Shown here: positions 36,201 to 42,011 of the stretch, in pieces
Position numbering within the stretch: the stretch's first letter is position 1
Layout: each line of letters begins with the position of its first letter
Assembly (NCBI GenBank): GCA_902767775.1
Contig: CACXIP010000011.1
Coordinates: forward strand, 1-64,000
Reading direction: 5' to 3'
DNA: 64,000 nucleotides
From: an uncultured Prevotellaceae bacterium
Lineage (GTDB): Bacteria > Bacteroidota > Bacteroidia > Bacteroidales > Bacteroidaceae
Position numbers and translations under genes: made by a program
The notes under the pieces: generated by a model
Databases searched by the model: none
What the model was told of the DNA's origin: nothing
What the model saw: the letters and a program-made list of their open reading frames with translations, nothing else

Positions 36201-39200
36201 TCTCAAAGCCTTCCGTTTGCAGTACAAGAAACAGGGAAGTACTGATTGGACGTTGCTGAAAGAATATGTGCTCAACGAAACGGATGTCACTCAGAGCAAC
36301 GAGCTGTTGCCACGAAGTGGTGCCAATGTCAGTTATCAACAGGACATTGGTGACTTCACCGATGGCAACTATTTGTTCCGTTGTGTCTCGGCAAGTACAT
36401 ATGGCTCAGGCGAGGTTTATCGTTACAGCGATGAAATCGCTCTGGTAAAGGACATGCAGCGCCCGCGTCCGCTCGGACTGCCTGAACCGACCGACGGAGT
36501 GCTCGATATCGGCGACGAACTAAGCGTAACCTTCAACGAGCCATTCCTAAGGGGGCAGCTCACTCCGCTGAAGAATTTCTTCATTACAGGCGTGCTCAAT
36601 GGTGCAGCGGTCTCCCATGAGACGGCATTCAGCACCAGTGGAGGAAATCAGCAATCGCCGTCGGCAAAGACTGAGGCAGGTATCAACCTGTCAGGCAAGG
36701 ACTTCTCCTTCGATGCATGGGTTCATATCAATGGTGCCGGCACGCTCCTCAGCCATGGACAGGGTGTCAACAAAATGACAGTCGGCACCGAAGGCAATGG
36801 CAAACTCGTGGTGACCATTGGCGACAAGACCTTTACATCTGCAAAGAGCGTGCCTACGGACAAATGGGTGTTCCTTACCCTCAACATGAAGGCCGAAGGC
36901 AAGTTGAATGCTTACGTGGCTGATGAGAAAGGTGAAACCCTGCTCTTCAACGAAGAAGCCACCGACGCCTACGAGGGCAACGGTCCGCTGAGCATAGGTT
37001 GTGGCATCAATGCAGCCATACACGAATTGCTGCTGTGGGACGAGGCACACGACATGACAGTCGCGTTGAACAACCGCTCGAAAACGAAGAGTCCGTCGAC
37101 CCGTCATCTCATCGGCTATTGGAAGATGGACGAAGGCGAAGGCACATCCATCCGCGACTATGCCCGCAACCGTCACATGACCATGCCCAAAGAGACCTGG
37201 TACATCAACAATGAAAACAAGGCGGTGAGCATCGACGGCAACAACTACGTCAGTATCAACACCTCCATGCTGCCTATCACCACGGCCGATGACTATGCAG
37301 TGGAACTGTGGATGCGCGGCGGCGAGCAGTCGGGTGATGCCCAACTGCTGCAAATGGGTGAGGTAGCCCTGTGGTTGACATCCGACGGTATGCTGCAACT
37401 CACCGGCAAGAATGCCTATAGTCCTGCAGAATCCACAGCGATTGCCACCAGCAGCGGCAAACTGACAGATGATGTCTGGCACCACGTGGCACTCAATGTG
37501 CTGCGCCAGGGAGCCGCGGCTGTCTATGTGGATGGCAAACGTGTCCTCACTACTCATGCAGCCAACGTGGGCAGCATCAACGGCAGCAGCATGTTGCTCG
37601 GCGCACGCCGCTCTGTGACCACTGTCACCACCACTTCGCCCGATGACCCATCTGTGACATATACCTCCGAGACCCATCAATACGACCGTCCGTTCAAGGG
37701 CGAGGTTGACGAGGTTCGTGTGTGGAGCGCTACTATGAACGGTGACCTGCTTGCCAAGAACCGTAAGATTCGATTCACAGGCAGTGAACCCGGATTGGTG
37801 GCCTACTATCCGTTCGAGACCAAGGAACTCGACGGCAACAACCAGGTGGTCTCCATCCCTACTGACGAGGACCTTTGTGGCAGCGGTTTGACGGCACAGC
37901 TTGTCAGTCACAATTCTCAAACCTCAAACCTCATTTATGCAGACGAGGCTCCAACCCTTCGCACAAAACCCACAGAGACAAATGTCAGTTTCTCCTATGT
38001 GGCATCAGATACGAAGATTGTGATAGAAATTGATGAGGATCCCGCCACCATCGATGGCTGCACACTGAATTTCAATGTCCATGACATCCCAGACGAAAAC
38101 GGCAACTACTCCGAGAACACCTTCTGGACAGCCTTCGTCAACCAGAACGAACTGGAGTGGAGCGAAGATGTGCTGAGCTTGGAGAAAGAGGTGAAGGCAG
38201 AGGAAAGCATCACCGCCACCATCATCAACAAGGGTGGACAGCAGCAGATGTGGACGCTCAGTGGCCTGCCCTCATGGCTGACGGCAAGTACGGAGTATGG
38301 CACCACGAATCCAAGGAGCGAGACAGAAATCACCTTCACTGTCAGCGAGTCGACGCCTATCGGCAAGTACGAGGAGACCGTCTATCTGAAGGGCAACAAC
38401 GGCATCGAGACACCGCTCACGCTGAACATCACTGTGACGGGCGCAGTTCCCGACTGGTCGGTGAACCCGAAGGACTTCGAGTTCTCGATGAACGTCATCG
38501 GACGAGTGGAAATCAAGAACATTCCTATGGATGACGAGGACGACATCGTAGCAGCCTTCATTGGAGAGGAATGCCGCGGCGTGGCACATCCCATTTATAT
38601 GGAACGCTACGACGGAAGTTTCATCACCATGGATATCTATGGCAACGACGAGGCAGGCGAGGAAGTGACCTTCCGTGCTTACGATGCCTCAACGGGCACC
38701 CTTTACCCAGTAGTCACGCCCGACCGCGACATCACGTTTGTACCGCTGGCTCTTGTGGGCAAGTACGACAATCCTGTGGTATTTACCATAGAAGACCTGA
38801 TTGAACAGCAAACCGAACTGAAGAAGGGCTGGAACTGGCTCTCGCTCTATGTCGTCACCGACAATATGACGGTGCCCGGTGTCTTCGAGAAGATTGCCGA
38901 CAACGTGCTGAATGTCAAGAGCCAAAGTGACGGCTGGCTGACTAACGAGGAAGGCAGTTGGGGCGGTAACTTGGGTAAGCTATACAATGAGCAGATGTAT
39001 GCTGTGCAACTCGATGCCAACCGCACCCTCCGCATCGTGGGCAAGCCGGTCGACCCCAATAAGACCTCAATCACTGTGGGCAATGGCTGGAACTGGATAG
39101 GCTACTACGGCCGTCAGGTATCCTCAGTGAGCAATGCCCTTGCCGGTCTGCAACCTGAGGACAGCGATATTCTGAAGGGACAGAGTGGCGTGACCTACTT

Positions 39201-39825
39201 CGACGACTATGAGTGGGCAGGAACGCTCAATATGATGGAACCTGGTGTCGGTTATATGCTGAAGAGCATCACCGATGATGACCGACAGTTCAGCTATCCC
39301 ACCTCGGCCTTCTCTGGTCCAAGCCTGGTGATGAAACGAGCCAAGGCAGCACCGGCAACCGAGGAATGCAATGCCTTCAAGCCTGTCAACTTCCGCAACT
39401 ATGCCAACAATGCCATCATGGCTGCCAAGGTGGTGGCTGGCGACAGAGCATTGGGCCATGTGGAACTGGGTGTGTTTGCCGGTGATGAATGCCGTACGGC
39501 TTCCGTGACCAATGATGAGGGAATTGCCTTCCTCACCATCCCTGGCGACGATGAGGCAACACTCACCTTCAAGGTGGCTATAGGCAACCAGATTGTAGAC
39601 GCAGAAACGACGGTCAACTTCGAGGTGGATGGTGTATATGGCTCGCCCAAGCATCCGCTCATCATCGACCTGAGCGAGTTGACTGGCATCTGGGAGATTC
39701 TTGGCGACAGCAGGAATGCATCTGTCTATGACCTGCAAGGCCGTAAGATTAGACTGGATGACAACAGCCAAAGGTTGTCAAAGGGTGTCTATATCATCAA
39801 CGGACAAAAGAAGACTGTGAAATGA
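30235..39825 (+). CDS. Giant secreted LamG / fibronectin-type surface protein
   Basis: 3196 residues. N-terminal signal sequence (basic MKRNLSRKKRCW, then LMMTLLFACLFGG). In order: a beta-rich region, three fibronectin type III-like stretches (about 320-620), a LamG/concanavalin-like domain (688-850; FSVQMWVRPD, YLDEFRFFTKAL), a carboxypeptidase-regulatory-like fold (about 953-1020), a long unassigned region, then two further LamG domains (about 2150-2310 and 2350-2530; DEVRVWSATMNG), a BACON-like beta domain (about 2640-2735) and repeated beta units. The C-terminus, SVYDLQGRKI...LSKGVYIINGQKK, is of the type IX secretion sorting kind. Expected to be exported to the cell surface and to bind glycans or proteins; no catalytic motif seen. 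Its stop overlaps the next start (ATGA). Confidence 0.85.
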   Translation: MKRNLSRKKRCWLMMTLLFACLFGGSSGLWASVSFEPNCYIEHQPTLSEPYIGVRMVFYDADGNDSYFTHQGEDTWVWSSAANTYKKYDGPAIYVDEHFVGAPDSELAWPGGDNTGNGTGAKKYCDNDSWVGSTYSNTFDGITYQLKFRDPWKINSDRYAIHMRVYISRMAVGSTHKVRIHGFWKINNVKTYEINHSMTTDAVPSPWDGETLVATMTDYNHVSVSGSLNKNYGSTTVGILQADEGSVSKNKGYVAAGSLASKQPFDKGQTKFSGLTHTHNRSINQQANGSTVALEYIVGVSADDFSTTLYEWFNVNVPGFVKPYNVGVDEKMWDKALDVKWSADEADSRSKEGTWSVYRDGELLANNLSYDNQHYLDDKVNYDTNYEYMVKFVPKNTPEGVDVNSLTASVKQMVLKRKWTISSFDISLIDDDSHISLSWVHDPIKDASGTNTYKLTLYRSDDGGQWESIKEFSINSSSTATGSYVDNSGLVSEHSYKYMLVVNVLGKDYSKESTSVKLGGSKLTGFTATRGTYSNMVQLTWTVKQVGEKETKFVVFRRPFGFIQEKEWTKIYSTSGTGTTYSYDDNKALPGTYNEYMVSIMGVDSTHNEIVSTSLTTDGFTYSSGVVSGRITYGTGTAVDSVKVVLKQQNGDGDITAAGMNSLQFVSEETLFQYKTDTTEIHNLYRGDFSVQMWVRPDYSKMSTTNTNYFLFDTYNILSIYLKCKGDSTYEVIPWLDGYRNSGIHIPADKWSHITVSYSRGNSLLRTVVTLPDGTTKTVTKEKVVSPWTEKALSATDFRLGVGTNGYFGYLDEFRFFTKALTDGEIERNYNHPLSGSEEGLAIYYPFDEGLEMQTIAYDYSKTNGIANGRHAISKVTAYSSQIIPNENQLCLMNYTDTLGNYTVRGIPFVGEGTAYSIIPSKGIHEFSPSAKTCFISAQSLVHSGIDFEDISSFPVSGQILYAGTDYPVEGVSLYVDGIVCSKNGDVIQTNKEGKFTISVPIGDHFITVAKNGHVFANNGRYPADPNATGLRKTFNKAIPDLEFTDETLVNFSGRVVGGDIENSYPVGFRKSENNIGVAELILSPTNDIYRLNVKKQKEGTTVAYKNNPDRIEVVSDTTSINSESWRTGGATEAECKSIVIHTDPETGEFSAMVPPLSYNIGSIKVVKTGKEIGEPSYIDLTNTLITYTDSLENEQGWKYYTYSQKLCHAYHNEPSFTVTQVGHDDGAFGIDKCEVTDAEGTITVDDIYSVDNANGEVTYKYFDAAIFIQDDSYAFEMKGFEEYVNYDGDQPVSSLVPLKDVLVTINNALSASQKVYIEGNEDGAAPGSVYQMSSNQLRLDSLGYAYYKWKAGFPNIVKPYWRTISIDYEVGGRTYHWNGGPLNGIILGALPTGNNFVTAGPDLLDMILRDPPGTGSKAEWSTGTVVSEAHSRGGVWSSETHVQTTSKLGVSTQIVKGIGVAEVSDLQTVFDLKVGTQVNCEGEDASTWSRSVTTTRAISTSEDPDFVGADGDVFIGSSTNIIFGLARNVGFVRANDDDGVDLTLHDAVTTGLDFETEFAYTQRYIENTLIPNLELMRNSKLETVSSIEGHKNTGKRPIYLTTLSPDDEKYGSSNHDKEVWGSRATKTPSGDGPSYKMIIPDGSKENYQDSVEWCNNQIKIWQGHLAFNEREKAQAYDLRDSKDFNATNNSFDGGASITYSIETQTGKGSTYECTVTDIVTLGFESGCAINKNGVMWDVATETGGGEHFQDQVDTTKVVSYSYTLAEEGIDALTVDVYEYGKYGPIFRTRGGQTSNPYEGKVVTKYYQPGTTIMEATMQIEVPDIDVVENTVSDIPVGAAANYTLQLKNQSEIGADVAYQLFVLDETNPYGAELSIDGKVLTDGRLIKVPGNQMLTKTLQLRQTNPSILNYEGIDDDLHKDNELYKRGIGIVFASSSQPEDIADTIFIKAYFVPSSSPVELALSKTTINTNTKTDLNLTFSGFDRNFHNLKAFRLQYKKQGSTDWTLLKEYVLNETDVTQSNELLPRSGANVSYQQDIGDFTDGNYLFRCVSASTYGSGEVYRYSDEIALVKDMQRPRPLGLPEPTDGVLDIGDELSVTFNEPFLRGQLTPLKNFFITGVLNGAAVSHETAFSTSGGNQQSPSAKTEAGINLSGKDFSFDAWVHINGAGTLLSHGQGVNKMTVGTEGNGKLVVTIGDKTFTSAKSVPTDKWVFLTLNMKAEGKLNAYVADEKGETLLFNEEATDAYEGNGPLSIGCGINAAIHELLLWDEAHDMTVALNNRSKTKSPSTRHLIGYWKMDEGEGTSIRDYARNRHMTMPKETWYINNENKAVSIDGNNYVSINTSMLPITTADDYAVELWMRGGEQSGDAQLLQMGEVALWLTSDGMLQLTGKNAYSPAESTAIATSSGKLTDDVWHHVALNVLRQGAAAVYVDGKRVLTTHAANVGSINGSSMLLGARRSVTTVTTTSPDDPSVTYTSETHQYDRPFKGEVDEVRVWSATMNGDLLAKNRKIRFTGSEPGLVAYYPFETKELDGNNQVVSIPTDEDLCGSGLTAQLVSHNSQTSNLIYADEAPTLRTKPTETNVSFSYVASDTKIVIEIDEDPATIDGCTLNFNVHDIPDENGNYSENTFWTAFVNQNELEWSEDVLSLEKEVKAEESITATIINKGGQQQMWTLSGLPSWLTASTEYGTTNPRSETEITFTVSESTPIGKYEETVYLKGNNGIETPLTLNITVTGAVPDWSVNPKDFEFSMNVIGRVEIKNIPMDDEDDIVAAFIGEECRGVAHPIYMERYDGSFITMDIYGNDEAGEEVTFRAYDASTGTLYPVVTPDRDITFVPLALVGKYDNPVVFTIEDLIEQQTELKKGWNWLSLYVVTDNMTVPGVFEKIADNVLNVKSQSDGWLTNEEGSWGGNLGKLYNEQMYAVQLDANRTLRIVGKPVDPNKTSITVGNGWNWIGYYGRQVSSVSNALAGLQPEDSDILKGQSGVTYFDDYEWAGTLNMMEPGVGYMLKSITDDDRQFSYPTSAFSGPSLVMKRAKAAPATEECNAFKPVNFRNYANNAIMAAKVVAGDRALGHVELGVFAGDECRTASVTNDEGIAFLTIPGDDEATLTFKVAIGNQIVDAETTVNFEVDGVYGSPKHPLIIDLSELTGIWEILGDSRNASVYDLQGRKIRLDDNSQRLSKGVYIINGQKKTVK
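37914..37934 (+). repeat. Heptamer trace (CTCAAACC) inside the giant gene
   Basis: TCTCAAACCTCAAACCTCA lies in frame in the giant gene, encoding NSQTSNL. It equals the AATCTCA/AACCTCA heptamer found between genes at 17665 and 41625. Confidence 0.55.
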
Positions 39826-40787
39826 GACTAAGCAATCGTATCTATGGCCTGCTGGCACTCCTCATCATGGGGAGTGCCAGTATCCAGGGCCAAACAACCG
39901 ACCCTTTCCCTGATGTACCCTACCGTCAGTATTTCGGCAATATGCAGATGTCTGCAAAGGCGGTTCTGAATGGGCAGGTACTTACGGAGGACGTCGTTAT
40001 TGCCATCTACTGCGGCGACCAGATACGAGGCAAGGGCAGTCCGGATGACCCTGATTATCCAGGCGTGGCCTACCTCACGGTGTATGGTGACATGTCAAAA
40101 GACCTACTTCACTGTAAGGTCGCCATAAAAGGCAAGATTATTGAGGTGAACCGAGGTGACCTCGGCTATGAATACAACAAGGTTGTTGGCTCACCTTCCG
40201 ATCCATACGTCATCACCCTGCCGGTGCCAGTGGTCACCAAACCAAGCAGCGAGGGATGGGCAACCACTTGCCTGCCTTACAACGCAGCGGTACCAGAAGG
40301 AGTCACTATATGGAACGTGGTAGGTATGGGCAACGGCCAACTCAAGATGAAGCAGGCGAAAGGAAGCCTTTTGGGAGCCAACACACCAGTGCTGCTGCAG
40401 AGCAAGGGAATGGACAGCTATGAGTGGCTGTCGCGGGTCGCTGAAGGCGATGTCGATACTCCAGACAACATCTTTGAGGGAACCACTGAACCTTTGAAAG
40501 TTGAAGCTAACAGTGTGATGACTCTCGGACACTCTCTCGAGGAGGGCAAGATAGGCTTCTGGCTCTATACAGGTACCACTATCCCTGCCAACCGTGCATA
40601 CATCGCTGATTTCCCTGCTGGTGCGAGCGGCTTCGCCATCTTTGAAGATGACGCCACGTCAGTCAATGATGTTGCACCAGCATCGCAGCAAAGCGGACAG
40701 GCTTTTGACGTGCTGGGCCGCAAGGTAAATGGCAAGGGTACTATGTGGAAAAAGAATGAAAAAGGACAAATCATCATCATCAGATAG
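39822..40787 (+). CDS. Secreted companion of the giant protein
   Basis: 321 residues. Signal peptide MRLSNRIYGLLALLIMGSASIQGQ. The region VVIAIYCGDQIRGKGSPDDP...GVAYLTVYGD resembles units near the end of the giant protein (VAAFIGEECRGVAHPIYMER and ELGVFAGDECRTA). The two proteins therefore share a domain type. The C-terminus AFDVLGRKVNGKGTMWKKNE...IIIIR is a variant of the type IX sorting tail. The start ATG overlaps the giant gene's stop, so the two are translationally coupled and probably made in equal amounts. Function unknown. Confidence 0.78.
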   Translation: MRLSNRIYGLLALLIMGSASIQGQTTDPFPDVPYRQYFGNMQMSAKAVLNGQVLTEDVVIAIYCGDQIRGKGSPDDPDYPGVAYLTVYGDMSKDLLHCKVAIKGKIIEVNRGDLGYEYNKVVGSPSDPYVITLPVPVVTKPSSEGWATTCLPYNAAVPEGVTIWNVVGMGNGQLKMKQAKGSLLGANTPVLLQSKGMDSYEWLSRVAEGDVDTPDNIFEGTTEPLKVEANSVMTLGHSLEEGKIGFWLYTGTTIPANRAYIADFPAGASGFAIFEDDATSVNDVAPASQQSGQAFDVLGRKVNGKGTMWKKNEKGQIIIIR

Positions 40788-40791
40788 AACG

Positions 40792-40986
40792 ATGAGAAAG
40801 ACGTATATCAAGCCACTCATAGAAGTGCAACCATCCTGCATGCAGGAGGGTCTGATGCTGCCAGCCTCGAAAGAAAAACATACCGACGAGGCGTTGTCAA
40901 TAGGATTCAATACCGATGACTGGGAGGATGAGGAGACTTCTTGGACCCAAACCCATTGGGATCAAATGAAAGATGTCTGGGAGTAA
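40792..40986 (+). CDS. 64-residue peptide of the YIKPxIEV type
   Basis: Starts at ATG 40792, 4 bases after the previous stop, giving MRKTYIKPLIEVQPSCMQEG. The opening (K-x-Y-x-K-P-x-I-E-V) and the following MLPAS recall a group of short Bacteroidales proteins with K-K-x-Y-x-x-P-x-x-x-V starts and an LLAAS-like centre, whose role is not known. The second half is acidic and Trp-rich (DDWEDEETSWTQTHWDQM). No signal peptide. Third gene of the giant-protein operon; a role as a peptide precursor or a partner in secretion is speculation. Confidence 0.65.
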   Translation: MRKTYIKPLIEVQPSCMQEGLMLPASKEKHTDEALSIGFNTDDWEDEETSWTQTHWDQMKDVWE

Positions 40987-41021
40987 AAGCTAATAGGTCT
41001 TAACTAAGACAATAATCATTC

Positions 41022-41110
41022 AAAAGAAAATTCGTGAACAATTCATGCCTTTTGTGTGTAAGTTATACATGAGTTAAGCATGAATGATTCACGAATTTTC
41101 TTTGTTCTTT
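41022..41110. terminator. Long bidirectional hairpin between convergent genes
   Basis: Two arms of 26 bases (starting AAAGAAAATTCGTGAA at 41023 and ending ATTCACGAATTTTCTTT at 41103) pair with two mismatches around a 30-base loop. The plus strand continues TTTGTTCTTTT, the minus strand begins with A-rich sequence. It sits between the giant operon (+) and the gene ending at 41118 (-), as a two-way terminator should. It is longer than usual terminators. Confidence 0.8.
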
Positions 41111-41117
41111 TCACCTG

Positions 41118-41546
41118 TCAGCCGGCAACGATGTCGAAGACTTCGGTCATGTAGATGCCCAACTTGAGGGAGTAGTCGAAGTCGCCGACCTGATTCCAAG
41201 GAGCATTGAAATAATGAATCTCTTTTACCACCACATCGTTCTTGTCATAATATTTCTTTGAGATGATGCGGTAGGTGAGAAGCGGCTGGTCAAACTCATA
41301 AAGCACCTCAGCCCTTACCGGTTTGCCGTACACGCCATCACGCTTTGCATCTTTCTTGCAGGCTTTCTTGTCTTTGTAGTCGTAGCGCACCCACAACAGG
41401 TAGCTTTTGGGCATGCGGTCGACACAGTCGCTGGCATTCACCGCCATGGCATCGTCTTCCACCACCATCTTAAAGGTTTTTACTTGTGCGGATGCACCTG
41501 TGCACAACAACAGCATGCATAACAGAGAAAAAAGAATTCTTTTCAT
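41118..41546 (-). CDS. Small secreted hypothetical protein
   Basis: 142 residues from ATG 41546; a TTG two codons earlier is not needed. Signal peptide MKRILFSLLCMLLLCTGASAQ. The mature part holds alternating strands (SYLLWVRYDYKDKKACKK, VLYEFDQPLLTYRIISKKYY, VVKEIHYFNAPWNQV) and is reminiscent of the surface-adhesin E family layout (residue pairs typical of 'VWV+YxY' start), but I cannot assign it with certainty. Own strong promoter on the minus strand. Confidence 0.7.
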   Translation of the reverse strand: MKRILFSLLCMLLLCTGASAQVKTFKMVVEDDAMAVNASDCVDRMPKSYLLWVRYDYKDKKACKKDAKRDGVYGKPVRAEVLYEFDQPLLTYRIISKKYYDKNDVVVKEIHYFNAPWNQVGDFDYSLKLGIYMTEVFDIVAG

Positions 41547-41569
41547 AAGCAATCATATTTTGTTCGGTG

Positions 41570-41600
41570 CAAAAATAATACTTTATTTGGAACTACCAAA
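41570..41600 (-). promoter_or_regulatory. Promoter of the small secreted protein gene
   Basis: On the minus strand TTTG, 19 bases, TATTTTTG (41577-41570), 23 bases before ATG 41546. Exact Bacteroidota consensus. Confidence 0.85.
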
Positions 41601-41636
41601 GAATGACTCGCAAAAAGAGAAATAACTCAAATCTCA

Positions 41637-41665
41637 ATTCTCGTGCAAACCGAGCGCAGACGAAA
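41637..41665 (+). repeat. ~70-bp element, partial copy 2
   Basis: Only the left third (TCGTGCAAACCGAGCGCAG, then ACGAAA) is present; it then passes straight into AACCTCA heptamers. Confidence 0.85.
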
Positions 41666-41698
41666 CCTCAAATTTCAAACCTCAAACCTCAAATCTCA

Positions 41699-41770
41699 AT
41701 TATCGTGCAAACCGAGTGCAGACGAAAGCTTGCTTTCAGTATGCCGAGGTGCAGCCGACAATCAAGCGAA
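41699..41770 (+). repeat. ~70-bp palindromic element, copy 3
   Basis: A full copy with one change near the left end (ATTATCG for ATTGTCG). Embedded in AATCTCA heptamers on both sides. Confidence 0.9.
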
Positions 41771-41796
41771 GCTTAAATCTCAAACCTCAAATCTCA

Positions 41797-41867
41797 ATTG
41801 TCGTGCAAACCGAGTGCAGACGAAAGCTTGCTTTCAGTATGCCGAGGTGCAGCCGACAATCAAGCGA
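41797..41867 (+). repeat. ~70-bp palindromic element, copy 4
   Basis: A full copy, identical to 17712-17782 over its body. The gap 41547-42011 is thus made of elements, heptamers and a promoter; no gene is present. Confidence 0.9.
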
Positions 41868-41943
41868 AGCTTAAATCTCAAATCTCAAATCTCAAATCTC
41901 AAACCTCAAACCTCAAAATTATTGTTAATAATCCTAAAAAATA

Positions 41944-41975
41944 TTGAGCATGTTGAGAAGAAAAGCATAACTTTG
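41944..41975 (+). promoter_or_regulatory. Promoter of the SNF2 helicase gene
   Basis: TTG at 41944, 21 bases, then TAACTTTG (41968-41975), 36 bases before the ATG. It lies just after the last heptamers. Confidence 0.65.
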
Positions 41976-42011
41976 TTACTCTTGCCTAATAACTTACTTA
42001 AATAAACTATA

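Noticed and set aside
36691-37920. A 409-codon open frame on the minus strand opposite the giant gene
   Set aside because: Antisense to the LamG domains, whose protein sequence is clearly the real one.
41637-41867. Integron attC sites or CRISPR-like direct repeats
   Set aside because: Copies of the ~70-bp element have inverted ends but no attC core sites, no integrase and no gene cassettes between them.
41643-42005. A 120-codon open frame over the repeats before the SNF2 gene
   Set aside because: Made of repeat copies and heptamers (repeated [16 protein letters not shown] and SNLKSQ); no sign of selection as a protein.
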